Positions 14,722 through 22,518 of a stretch of 22,777 nucleotides of DNA are shown here, one piece after another. The stretch is from the NCBI GenBank assembly GCA_902772675.1, contig CACYBN010000140.1, forward strand, positions 1 to 22,777. The letters run 5' to 3'. The stretch is from an uncultured Erysipelotrichaceae bacterium (lineage in GTDB: Bacteria; Bacillota_I; Bacilli_A; RF39; UBA660). Below the pieces are notes generated by a model. The model was not told the DNA's origin. It searched no databases and saw nothing but the letters and a program-made list of their open reading frames with translations. Position 1 is the stretch's first letter; each line of letters starts with the position of its first letter. The position numbers were made by a program, and so were the translations under genes.

Positions 14722-16902
14722 TTATTTTCTTAATCGTAATGAATTAAATACTACACATAAACTACTTATAGTCATTGATATACTTGCTATCATTGGACTA
14801 ATACTTAATCCTAATGGTTTAAATAATCCAATAGCTAAAGGTATCATTAAAATATTATATATAAATGCCCAAAATAGATTTTCTTTAATTATTTTTATAG
14901 TTTTCTTACTAATATTTAATAACATAACTATTTTAGATAAGTCATCATGCATTAATATTACATCAGAAGAATCTCCTGATATATCAGTTCCACTATTTAT
15001 TGAAACACCAATAGTTGAACTTGCAAGAGAAGGAGCATCATTTATACCATCTCCAACCATCATTACTTTATGATTATCATTTATTAAATTTTTAATTATT
15101 TTTTCTTTTTCATTAGGAAGTACATTAGCAATTACATTATCTATTCCAAGTTCTTTAGCAATAATTTTAGCAGTTGTTTCATTATCACCAGATAACATTA
15201 CTACTTCTTTGTTTAGTTTAATTAATTCTTTAATAGTAGTTTTAGCATTTTCTCTAATAATATCTTTAACTCCAATTAAAGCTATAACTTTATTATTCTC
15301 TATTACATAAATAATACTATTACCATTTTCTATTAAATATTTTTCATCTTTTAGATATTCATTTTTAATATTTATTTTTTTAAATAATTTATTATTACCA
15401 ATATAAAATTCTTTTTTATTTATTTTACCAAATAAACCTATTCCAGAAATATTTTTGAAATCACTTACTTTAATTTTTGAATCATAATAACTTTTAAAAG
15501 CATTAGCTATTGGATGAGTACTATTCTTTTCTAAACTAGCTACAAAAGTAAAAATTTCTTCATCTTTATATTTTGAATAATTATATATTTTAGATATTTT
15601 TAAATTACCATAAGTAAGTGTACCAGTTTTGTCAAATACTATTGTATCTATCTTATTAGCATTTTCCATTGTTTCACTTGTCTTAATTAATATTCCTTCT
15701 TTAGCACTTCTTCCTTCACTTACTACTACTGCAAGAGGAGTTGCTAGACCTAAAGCACATGGACAAGCTACAACTAAAACTGTTACAAATGAAATAATTG
15801 AATCATTAAAAGAAATACCTGTTATTAAATAAATAATAAATGTTAAAATAGCAATTATCATAATAGCTGGTACAAAATATCCTGAAACTTTATCCGCTAT
15901 TCTTTGAATAGGTGCTTTAGTATTTGTTGCTTCAACTACTAATCTAACTATTTCAGATATTGTAGATTCTGGTCCAATTTTTTCTGCTTTATACTCAATA
16001 TAACCATCTATATTAATAGATCCTGCAATTACTTTATCATTATTACTCTTCTTTATAGGAAGTGATTCTCCAGTTATAAAAGCTTCATCTAAATGAGTTT
16101 CACCATTTGTAATTATTCCATCTACAGCTATTTTCATTCCTGGTTTACAAATTAAAATATCTCCTTTTTTAACTTCATCAATTGTTACTTTTTTTTCTCT
16201 ATTATTAGTTTTAATAATCGCACTTTGCGGAGTTATTTGAACTAATTCTTTTATTGCTTCTTTAGTTTTTTCTTTTGAATTCTTATCTATAAATCTTCCT
16301 AGTTTTATAAAATAAATTATCATCGCTGAACTTTCAAAATATAAGTTTTCTACTAACATATTATTTCCTAAAATAATTAATATTAAATTAATTATGCTAT
16401 ATATCAAACTTGAAATAACACCAATAGTTACTAATGTATCCATATTAGGACTTTTATGTATTAATTTAACTATTCCACTTTTTAAAATATCAAATCCAAA
16501 TATAATAAATGGAATTGTTAATATAAATAAAGATACTCCACAACTTACTGGATGATTAATCATATGTAAGAATGGTATTACTGGAAGTCCTATCATATGT
16601 GACATAGAAATATACATTATAAAAATAATTAAAAAAGCAAATCCAATTAAATAATATTTTGTATTATCCTTTTTATCTTCTAATTCTTCATGATATATAC
16701 CAGCACTTTTATATCCTGATTCTTCTATAAATCTATCTAAATCAGATAAAGATACTTTTTCTTCATCATATTCTATTAGTGCTTGTGCCATAACTAAATT
16801 AACAGAGGCACTTACTCCATCTTGTTTATTTAGATATTTTTCTACTCTATTTTGACAAGCACTACAACTCATTCCTTCTACTTTTAATATTACTTTTTTC
16901 AT
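14722..16902 (-). CDS. copA: Copper-exporting P1B-type ATPase
   Basis: A 726-aa inner-membrane pump that moves Cu(I) out of the cytoplasm using ATP. The N-terminal heavy-metal domain (1-68) has G-M-S-C-S-A-C (Cys13 and Cys16). Eight membrane segments are present. The actuator T-G-E-S is at 278-281, and the ion-site C-P-C of TM6 is at 380-382. The phosphorylation site D-K-T-G-T is at 424-428, the class-specific His-Pro at 463-464, and the hinge G-D-G-I-N-D at 617-622. The C-terminal M-x-x-S-S-x-x-V-V-x-N-S-L-R-L-R-K is the Cu(I)-pump pattern. There is one metal domain, compared with one or two in the family. GGTG precedes the ATG by 7 nt. No CopY or CsoR gene lies nearby. The start codon follows an extended -10 promoter. 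Confidence 0.95.
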   Translation of the reverse strand: MKKVILKVEGMSCSACQNRVEKYLNKQDGVSASVNLVMAQALIEYDEEKVSLSDLDRFIEESGYKSAGIYHEELEDKKDNTKYYLIGFAFLIIFIMYISMSHMIGLPVIPFLHMINHPVSCGVSLFILTIPFIIFGFDILKSGIVKLIHKSPNMDTLVTIGVISSLIYSIINLILIILGNNMLVENLYFESSAMIIYFIKLGRFIDKNSKEKTKEAIKELVQITPQSAIIKTNNREKKVTIDEVKKGDILICKPGMKIAVDGIITNGETHLDEAFITGESLPIKKSNNDKVIAGSINIDGYIEYKAEKIGPESTISEIVRLVVEATNTKAPIQRIADKVSGYFVPAIMIIAILTFIIYLITGISFNDSIISFVTVLVVACPCALGLATPLAVVVSEGRSAKEGILIKTSETMENANKIDTIVFDKTGTLTYGNLKISKIYNYSKYKDEEIFTFVASLEKNSTHPIANAFKSYYDSKIKVSDFKNISGIGLFGKINKKEFYIGNNKLFKKINIKNEYLKDEKYLIENGNSIIYVIENNKVIALIGVKDIIRENAKTTIKELIKLNKEVVMLSGDNETTAKIIAKELGIDNVIANVLPNEKEKIIKNLINDNHKVMMVGDGINDAPSLASSTIGVSINSGTDISGDSSDVILMHDDLSKIVMLLNISKKTIKIIKENLFWAFIYNILMIPLAIGLFKPLGLSISPMIASISMTISSLCVVFNSLRLRK

Positions 16903-16933
16903 TATTTATCACCATTCAAACAATTTATCTCAT

Positions 16934-17208
16934 CTACACAAATATTATTATACCATCTACTTTTTCTATTTGATTAATAAATGGCCTTGAATTTGATTCC
17001 TTCATCTGATAATAGATTAATTAAGAATCATGGGCCATAAAAAATATCAAGTGCTTTTTGTATTCTAAATCTTTTAAATAATTAAATATATTTTGAGAAC
17101 TAATTCTTACATATTTTAATTATAAAATAACATCTTTTTTTTCATCATATAATGGTGCGTTTTTATCAAATCGTTTTTTAAATGATTCAACATAATATTT
17201 TTTGACAT
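16934..17208 (-). pseudogene. Small gene broken by one frameshift and two ochre stops
   Basis: A GAGG with 7-nt spacing precedes ATG at 17208 (M-S-K-N). A one-base shift in an A-run moves the reading into a frame that is coding-like to TAG at 16934-16936: K-K-Y-Y-V-E-S-F-K-K-R-F-D-K-N-A-P-L-Y-D, then L-K-Y-V-R-I-S-S-Q-N-I-F-N-Y-L-K-D, then M-K-E-S-N-S-R-P-F-I-N-Q-I-E-K-V-D. The pieces are separated only by in-frame TAA codons at 17120-17122 and 17021-17023. The original product would be about 91 aa, soluble and Lys/Tyr-rich. I do not recognise the family. The 3' end overlaps the copA promoter, which may explain why that part is still conserved. Confidence 0.6.
16947..16955 (-). promoter_or_regulatory. 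Extended -10 promoter of copA
   Basis: The minus strand reads TGGTATAAT, 45 nt before the copA ATG. A direct repeat of GTAGATG lies on both sides of the box (about 16953-16959 and 16931-16937) and could be a regulator site, but it does not match the CopY box. Confidence 0.5.
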
Positions 17209-17257
17209 ATCATTACCTCGAAACATGAATATACTTTCTTGTAGTAATTTATAACAC

Positions 17258-17276
17258 AAAAGAGCTTTCGCCCTTT
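17258..17276 (-). terminator. Hairpin terminator of pepD with GNRA loop
   Basis: The minus strand reads AAAGGGC, loop GAAA, GCTCTTT: a 7-bp stem with one G-T pair and a stable GAAA tetraloop. The following T-run is short (TTTTG). It overlaps the pepD stop codon. Confidence 0.7.
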
Positions 17277-18588
17277 ACCTCTGTTCTAAATTTAAATAAC
17301 TGATTAACCATTGATCACATCTGAAAATCGAATCAATTTCAACTCTTTCTTCAACTGAATGTGCGCCAATTATGTTTGGAGAAATAATAGCCACATCCAA
17401 TTCAGGTATTTTTTCAACCAATAATCCAACTTCTACGGATATATGAACAGATTCAATACTAGGAACGTTGAGATTAAATGATTTATATGATTCAATTAAT
17501 CTTTTAACAATAATTGAATCTTCAGATGTCCTAAATCCTGGTTGATAACCTCTAATTATTAGTTCGAACCCATTGCAGTAATCCTTTAGATAACTTAATA
17601 GTTCTTGTTTTTTATTTTCATTTGAACTTCTAATCCCAACAGTTATTAATTTGTCTCTTAAATTTATAGTTGCCAAATTCATAGATGTTATAACCTCACC
17701 TCTATTATTTTTGCTGAAAACTCCATGTCTAAAACTACTTAAAAATTTTAATAAGTTAGAACTTTCTTCGATGGAAAGAGTCGAAATATGATCACTTATT
17801 TTTTCAACATTAGCACTATCCAAATTGCTTAAATCACTACTAGTTTCTATAATAGCATATGAAGAAGATGGAATTACATTGATTTTAGTACCTCCAACAA
17901 AATCTGCAATTTTAACATTATCAAGATTGAGTAATATTTGTGACAAAAGTATTATAGCATTTCCTCTATCATCATCTATATCAAATCCAGAATGCCCACC
18001 TTTTAATCCATCAATGGAAATTTTATATAAATTGGTTTTTTTACCCTTTTCATAATTATAATTCAATTTTATATCCAAATCAGTAAAACTTGCACTCTCA
18101 ATCAAAATAGTATCTGACTTAAACCCATCTAAATTAAGCATCCTTCTCCCTTTAATTTTGCTTAAATCAATATTCATAGCCCCTTCCATTGTTGTCTCTT
18201 CATTAGTAGTAAATATTGCTTCAATAGAAAAATTATAGTTAACTAAAATGTTTAATATTTGAGCAACACCAATTCCATTATCTGCTCCAAGAGTTGTTCC
18301 GTTAGCACAAAGGTATCCATCTTTTTCAATAATCTCAATACTATCTTTATTAAAATCAAAATCTTTATCTTCATATTTAACACATACCATATCCAAATGA
18401 CTTTGAAGAATAATTGGCTCTTTGCCATCAATATACTTAAAGATAATTATATTATTTAATTCATCTCTTTGATAATCTAAATTATTATCTTGCGCAAATC
18501 TTTCAATATAATCAGCTATCTTAGTTTCATTTCCAGATTCTCTTGGAATACTAGATAATTCTTTAAAGAAATCAATAGTACTACGCAT
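17275..18588 (-). CDS. pepD: Aminoacyl-histidine dipeptidase, M20C family
   Basis: A 437-aa cytosolic di-zinc peptidase, somewhat shorter than the usual 480-490. Counted from the ATG at 18594, the metal and catalytic motifs are Q-S-H-L-D-M-V (His66, catalytic Asp68), G-A-D-N-G-I-G-V-A (bridging Asp105), N-E-E-T-T (Glu132 base and Glu133 ligand), L-N-L-D-G-F (Asp156) and the C-terminal G-A-H-S-V-E-E-R (ligand His near 420). The lid domain contains G-G-H-S-G-F-D-I-D. PepD hydrolyses Xaa-His and a range of other dipeptides, supplying free amino acids. Of two in-frame ATGs, 18588 is preferred because GGGGAG is then 8 nt upstream. It overlaps the acetyltransferase gene by 8 bp and shares its lysine riboswitch, implying a lysine-starvation role. 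Confidence 0.93.
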   Translation of the reverse strand: MRSTIDFFKELSSIPRESGNETKIADYIERFAQDNNLDYQRDELNNIIIFKYIDGKEPIILQSHLDMVCVKYEDKDFDFNKDSIEIIEKDGYLCANGTTLGADNGIGVAQILNILVNYNFSIEAIFTTNEETTMEGAMNIDLSKIKGRRMLNLDGFKSDTILIESASFTDLDIKLNYNYEKGKKTNLYKISIDGLKGGHSGFDIDDDRGNAIILLSQILLNLDNVKIADFVGGTKINVIPSSSYAIIETSSDLSNLDSANVEKISDHISTLSIEESSNLLKFLSSFRHGVFSKNNRGEVITSMNLATINLRDKLITVGIRSSNENKKQELLSYLKDYCNGFELIIRGYQPGFRTSEDSIIVKRLIESYKSFNLNVPSIESVHISVEVGLLVEKIPELDVAIISPNIIGAHSVEERVEIDSIFRCDQWLISYLNLEQR

Positions 18589-19528
18589 ATTCATTACTCC
18601 CCATAACTAATCTTAGCATATATGGAATTTGAACATTACAATCATTATTTGGAACTCTATCATTGCCTAACTCAGTACCATTTGTATTTATAATAGGAAG
18701 AGAAACATCTCTAAACAAACTATAATATGAAACAGTACCTGTTTCATCATAACTAACTTTTGGCTTGTCAACATTATCATTACCAACATAATTAATCAAT
18801 TCTAAAAATAATGATGAAAACAAATCTTCTTTATTGGAATAGCTAAGGTTTTCTCTTTGCATATTAATTAATTCATTATTGATTCTAATAACAATAGTTG
18901 GTGCTTCCAACATTATATTGTTATCAGTAACAGTATAAAACCCAACAATTTTAGGAGTAGCCTCTATACCATCTTCATTGATTACTCTACTAGCCTCATA
19001 TATAGCATTAACACTATTTCTATTTCTGCAATCAATAACACAAGTTAAAGATGTATTAGGGTAAAAATTATTATATTCATTAATGGAACGAATAATTATT
19101 TCATATATTTTTTTCCCTACTCCTCTAAATGGATTATCTCTTTTAGTAAGAATTCCAGTTATAGAAAAATAATGCTCTCCTAGAAAAGGATAATATGGAT
19201 CTAAGCAATTAACATTTTCATTATATTTAATTGTAGAAATTCCAATAATTTCTTTTGTTATCCTATCACGTGCTATTATAATTGGATAATTATGACAATT
19301 ATATAAAGTTTGCTCGAAATCAGGAATGTGCATAAAATCAGCATTTCCTTGCCAATTAACATCATAAAATTCTGTTATTTTTTGTATAATCGATGCATCA
19401 CGAGCATATGCATCATCTTGATTTAATCCTTGTAGTACCACATATTCAACATTTTCACTTTCATTATTAATTTGATTACAAACATTTCTCATTACATTTA
19501 CTGCGGTACTAAATCGTTCATCATTCAT
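18581..19528 (-). CDS. GNAT-type N-acetyltransferase with a C-terminal extension
   Basis: A 315-aa soluble protein. The core (about 30-205) is a GNAT fold. It contains P-I-I-I-A-R-D-R-I-T-K-E-I-I-G-I-S-T-I (strands 2-3), Y-F-S-I-T-G-I-L-T-K-R (strand 4), the acetyl-CoA motif N-P-F-R-G-V-G-K-K-I-Y-E (motif A, R/Q-x-x-G-x-G/A), and C-R-N-R-N-S-V-N-A-I-Y-E (motif B). The last 110 residues match nothing I know. The frame runs to 19552, but AAAGGAGG with 6-7 nt spacing supports the ATG at 19528. It is the first gene after a lysine riboswitch and overlaps pepD, so lysine or a lysine-containing peptide, or a lysine precursor, is a reasonable substrate guess (inference). Confidence 0.88.
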   Translation of the reverse strand: MNDERFSTAVNVMRNVCNQINNESENVEYVVLQGLNQDDAYARDASIIQKITEFYDVNWQGNADFMHIPDFEQTLYNCHNYPIIIARDRITKEIIGISTIKYNENVNCLDPYYPFLGEHYFSITGILTKRDNPFRGVGKKIYEIIIRSINEYNNFYPNTSLTCVIDCRNRNSVNAIYEASRVINEDGIEATPKIVGFYTVTDNNIMLEAPTIVIRINNELINMQRENLSYSNKEDLFSSLFLELINYVGNDNVDKPKVSYDETGTVSYYSLFRDVSLPIINTNGTELGNDRVPNNDCNVQIPYMLRLVMGSNEYA

Positions 19529-19550
19529 ATTAAAACCTCCTTTTACAAAC

Positions 19551-19580
19551 AAAAAACGACTCCGCAGAATGCAAAGTCAT
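19551..19580 (-). terminator. Lysine-riboswitch expression-platform terminator
   Basis: The minus strand reads GACTTTGC, loop ATTCT, GCGGAGTC with two U-G pairs, then GTTTTTT. CTTTG of the left arm repeats the P1 5' strand (CTTTGA), so it can pair with the P1 3' strand CAAGG to form the antiterminator when lysine is absent. Confidence 0.88.
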
Positions 19581-19607
19581 TGAAAAAATACTATAAAAAT
19601 AGTTCTT

Positions 19608-19781
19608 CCTTGACAAGCACTCCACAAGATAACCTTGTGACAGTCTAGTAGATATTCTCTACTAGCCCAGCATAGAATAATTTCAGATAATTATTCTAAA
19701 CTTCGGCGAGTAGTCCTTTCAGTAATTAGCAGTAATCTGAATAACTAATTCTTACTAATAATACTCGCGCCTCTTTCAAAG
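19608..19781 (-). promoter_or_regulatory. Lysine riboswitch (L-box)
   Basis: The full aptamer is present on the minus strand. P1 is CTTTGA (19781-19776) with TCAAGG (19613-19608). Conserved core pieces appear in the L-box order: AGAGGCGCG, AGTA, GAAAGG, CGCCGAAG, TGGGCTAGTAG, ACTGTCACAAGG, and CTTGTGGAGTGCTT. The P5 arm is AAGGTTATCTT-like, closed by CACAAG/CTTGTG. A terminator follows 28 nt later. In known L-boxes, lysine binding favours P1 and therefore termination, so the downstream acetyltransferase-pepD pair should be expressed when lysine is scarce. Confidence 0.93.
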
Positions 19782-19790
19782 TTAAGAAAA

Positions 19791-19819
19791 AAGATACTAC
19801 GTTTTTATAAATTTGTCAA
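19791..19819 (-). promoter_or_regulatory. SigA-type promoter of the lysine-riboswitch transcript
   Basis: TTGACA (19819-19814), a 17-nt spacer and TATCTT (19796-19791). The predicted transcription start, about 7 nt downstream, is at 19784, next to the first base of riboswitch P1. Confidence 0.85.
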
Positions 19820-19981
19820 CATAAAAAAATAAATAACTCCATTATATTAATAATTTTATAAAAAAAAGAAGAACTCAAAAGTATGTATTAAGTTTTATAA
19901 TATCTTTTTAAGTAATTTATTTGTCATTTTAAGGAGGCATTATAACTATAGCATAAAAAAAGGTGAGGTAGTACAAATTCA

Positions 19982-21316
19982 TCAAAAATCCTTTTTTGAC
20001 ATTGTTTTTTCCAATCTCTTTACTGTTTTTCTCACAATTTCTTCATCTCCTCCATAAATTGAACCTTCTATTGTAGAATTTCCTAAGTTATAAGAGATTG
20101 TTAAACCATCATTTGATATGGAAGGAAATATATCATCAAGTCCTAGAAGTTCAACTATTATTTTTCTATTAGTTCGAAGTTGTATTCCACTCTTTTTTCT
20201 TCTTGGATTATATAAGCTATCTACATCATAATAATAAATATTGTTTTTGTAATCGTCCTCGCTCATAAAAGGAGGTGCAGTTTGAGTAAAGCTTACTGCT
20301 CCAATATCATATAAATATTTAATATTAAATAGTTCTGGTTGACTTTTTCCTGCTTCAAATGCCTCTTTAATTGGTGCTAATCTATTTTCATTAAACTCTT
20401 GTATATGACGTCTTATGTCATTTATATCACTATTTTTATTGTTTATTCTTTGATCCCAAATAGAAAATTCCTCGTCATCTACATAAAATTCTGGATTATT
20501 AGAATAACTTATTTGTTTTTTTCCTCCAATATAATCCTTTTGCCTTTGACTTGTGCTTTTGTCATACACACGTACACCATGAACATATTCTAAATTTCTA
20601 AGTTGATCTAGACAATAAGTATCTTCTAGGACTGCTGGAATTTCTATACTAGTTAAATTAGGAAAAAGGAAAATAAAAAACAACTCATTATCATCAAAGT
20701 CTTTATCACGTCTAATTCCTATTTTTTCTAAATTAGGAAGAATGGTATTCAAAAAAAAGTATGGATAGTTCAATGGTGTATCAAAGATTTCGATTTCTTT
20801 ACAATCCATAGTCACACTACCTGTATATTGTTTTATAGTTGATTTGTTAATATATAAATAAAAACCATTAAACCCGTTTAAAGACTGAAAATCTTCAATT
20901 GTACAACAATGCATAAATATACACGCATCTTTGCAAGGAATCAATCCTAGCTTTATTTCTTTAGGTATATAGCAATTGTCAAATTCAATATATTTGTTTT
21001 TAAAATAATCTTCAAAACATTTATCATAAATTGAACACAATGAGAGAATTATATTAATAAATTCAGGTTTTATTGTCATATTTTGGAATGTAATTTTCTT
21101 GATTCTATTTATTTTATATTTTTTATCATTCAACGTGTTTAATGATAATAAAAACTCCATAAAACAATCAGCAATATCTATATCTTCGCTTGCATTTGGC
21201 GTTTTAATAATATATAAATCTGGTGAGTTTTTTTCGCTGCCAGGCCATACTTTTATCTTAACTTGATCATTACAGCAAGATGCTACTAAATAATTATCAA
21301 TAATTTTAAGCTCCAT
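19982..21316 (-). CDS. 444-aa orphan protein with degenerate leucine-rich-repeat-like pattern
   Basis: The ATG at 21316 has AAAGG 9 nt upstream and two consecutive stops (TGA TGA) at the end. There is no signal peptide or membrane helix. The first 250 residues show strand-turn segments rich in Leu, Ile and Asn, such as I-K-K-I-T-F-Q-N-M-T-I, L-P-N-L-E-K-I-G-I and F-P-N-L-T-S-I-E-I-P. The spacing is compatible with irregular leucine-rich repeats, as in BspA-like proteins, but no clean consensus exists. The last 190 residues are acidic and Tyr-rich, then basic at the very end. Nine or more Cys are present. The family is unknown. It is a single gene with weak upstream elements (TATAGT near 21345) and only a weak possible terminator downstream near 19870. 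Confidence 0.85.
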   Translation of the reverse strand: MELKIIDNYLVASCCNDQVKIKVWPGSEKNSPDLYIIKTPNASEDIDIADCFMEFLLSLNTLNDKKYKINRIKKITFQNMTIKPEFINIILSLCSIYDKCFEDYFKNKYIEFDNCYIPKEIKLGLIPCKDACIFMHCCTIEDFQSLNGFNGFYLYINKSTIKQYTGSVTMDCKEIEIFDTPLNYPYFFLNTILPNLEKIGIRRDKDFDDNELFFIFLFPNLTSIEIPAVLEDTYCLDQLRNLEYVHGVRVYDKSTSQRQKDYIGGKKQISYSNNPEFYVDDEEFSIWDQRINNKNSDINDIRRHIQEFNENRLAPIKEAFEAGKSQPELFNIKYLYDIGAVSFTQTAPPFMSEDDYKNNIYYYDVDSLYNPRRKKSGIQLRTNRKIIVELLGLDDIFPSISNDGLTISYNLGNSTIEGSIYGGDEEIVRKTVKRLEKTMSKKDF

Positions 21317-21375
21317 AACATAATACCTTTCTTTTGTTGCCTACTATACTATCACAAAGTATTTTAATATTAAAG

Positions 21376-21402
21376 AAAAAAATCTGTGTTATAAACATAG
21401 AT
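21376..21402 (-). terminator. Orphan intrinsic terminator
   Basis: The minus strand reads ATCTATGTT, loop TAT, AACACAGAT with one G-U pair, then a T-run. No intact gene ends here. The only upstream coding trace is the 20-codon remnant at 21434-21496, so the terminator has probably outlived its gene. Confidence 0.8.
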
Positions 21403-21433
21403 GTATTTTTATATAGTTCAACCTAAAAACTAA

Positions 21434-21496
21434 CTAATCTGCTACAAAGTCATTATTATTTTTAAAATCATCTCTTAGTTCAAATATTGAACGTAA
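21434..21496 (-). pseudogene. C-terminal remnant of an unknown gene
   Basis: Twenty codons read L-R-S-I-F-E-L-R-D-D-F-K-N-N-N-D-F-V-A-D and end in TAG, followed 32 nt later by a good terminator. There is an in-frame stop just before it and no start codon. The terminator in the right place supports it as a real gene tail; its identity is unknown. Confidence 0.4.
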
Positions 21497-21510
21497 CTAT
21501 AACATTTTAA

Positions 21511-21693
21511 CCACCATATATCCATACAAAATCTTTTAATGATTTTAATACAAATTCTTACATTAAAAATATTTCTAATATTTGTAATGAGAATCTTTCT
21601 GAACTTCCTTATTGGGAAACTATTCAAGATGTTTTTATTAAAAAATATTTTTACTCTTATTTACTGCATGACAAAAAAATAGATGCATCATAA
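21511..21693 (+). pseudogene. Transposase-like N-terminal remnant
   Basis: A 60-codon plus-strand frame has no start codon and ends in TAA (21691-21693). It contains N-L-S-E-L-P-Y-W-E-T-I-Q-D-V-F-I-K-K. The pattern 'LP-x-(W/Y)-(E/D)-T-I-x-D-(F/V)-(L/F)' is typical near the N-terminus of one group of large IS transposases. No inverted repeats or catalytic domain remain, so it is an insertion-sequence relic at best. Confidence 0.45.
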
Positions 21694-21700
21694 TGCATCT
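21673..21700 (-). terminator. Intrinsic terminator of the chimeric SDR gene
   Basis: AGATGCAT, loop TATG, ATGCATCT: a perfect 8-bp stem. On the minus strand it is followed by ATTTTTTT. It starts 9 nt after the stop codon of the 21710-22399 gene and also ends the plus-strand remnant. Confidence 0.88.
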
Positions 21701-21709
21701 ACTTTTCTT

Positions 21710-22399
21710 TTATCTTATTCTTACATCTGTCTTTTGTGGTTCGATTTTTTTCATTTCACTTGGTAATCCATTTTCAAATCTAAAGCCTACTGGTAATTCA
21801 TAGGAAGCAGTTGTAATAGTTCTGTTACTTTCCTTGTTAAAGTAATAGTCAAGAGAGGTATCCCCTGGGCCATATGATGAATATTCACCACCAACTGGAC
21901 CAGAACCTTGGCGATAAAATCCATTTTTGTCTACAGTATAACTTATTGTTGTAGAATCTGGCCTTTCAAATATGTATTGATTATCTAAAAAATAATACTT
22001 CTCCTCCCCTGTAGTAGAATCAGCATGTTCTACATAAGAAATACCATTTTCTGTTACTGTTACAGTATTTGTATCAGGATTATAAGCCACTGCTATTTTT
22101 ACTTCATAATCTTCATCATTAGGTCTTTGATGAATACCACAAAAATCTAAGTAACTTTGTTTAACCTTTTCACTTAATTCCATAAAATTATATTCTCCTT
22201 TGTTTTTATTATATGTATATATTATATTTTTTGCAATACTTTTATTATTATTATCAAATAATTCCATGTCATACTGAACTGATGACAAAGTTGTAAGCCC
22301 AGTCCATCTTTTTGGATCATAAAGTAATTTTGCCATTTGCATTCCTAAACTAGATGATGCTCCTGTTATTACTGCTACTTGATTTTTTAAATTAAACAT
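21710..22399 (-). CDS. Chimeric ORF: SDR N-terminus fused to an unknown protein
   Basis: The first 24 of 229 residues are an unmistakable short-chain dehydrogenase start: N-Q-V-A-V-I-T-G-A-S-S-S-L-G-M-Q-M-A-K, with the NAD(P)-binding T-G-x-x-x-x-x-G loop. From about residue 25 the sequence (L-Y-D-P-K-R-W-T-G-L-T-T) no longer fits an SDR. It has no Y-x-x-x-K catalytic motif and no further Rossmann strands. It continues as an Asn/Tyr/Thr-rich, strand-forming protein with N-P-D-T-N-T-V-T-V-T and a tail ending K-T-D-V-R-I-R. This suggests a deletion that joined two genes in frame near 22325. The RBS is weak (GAAGATAT). The fused body may still be expressed; dehydrogenase activity is not expected. 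Confidence 0.8.
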   Translation of the reverse strand: MFNLKNQVAVITGASSSLGMQMAKLLYDPKRWTGLTTLSSVQYDMELFDNNNKSIAKNIIYTYNKNKGEYNFMELSEKVKQSYLDFCGIHQRPNDEDYEVKIAVAYNPDTNTVTVTENGISYVEHADSTTGEEKYYFLDNQYIFERPDSTTISYTVDKNGFYRQGSGPVGGEYSSYGPGDTSLDYYFNKESNRTITTASYELPVGFRFENGLPSEMKKIEPQKTDVRIR

Positions 22400-22518
22400 A
22401 TATCTTCATAATCATGACTCTAGATGCTATATCTACTGTACCATATATTTTATTGTTTTTAAATTAGACTAAATTCGACAGTTTTTGTAAAATAAAAAGG
22501 CATTGTAATGGCTTCTCA

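Noticed and set aside
15629..15832. 67-aa plus-strand ORF inside copA
   Set aside because: It is antisense to the CPC and DKTGT region of the ATPase, which fixes the true frame.
16929..16962. Copper operator upstream of copA
   Set aside because: The GTAGATG direct repeat is not the TACAnnTGTA CopY box or a CsoR-type palindrome, so no regulator is assigned.
19553..19800. T-box leader upstream of the acetyltransferase gene
   Set aside because: No T-box sequence (TGGNACCGCG) or specifier loop; the conserved pieces and P1/terminator layout match the lysine riboswitch instead.
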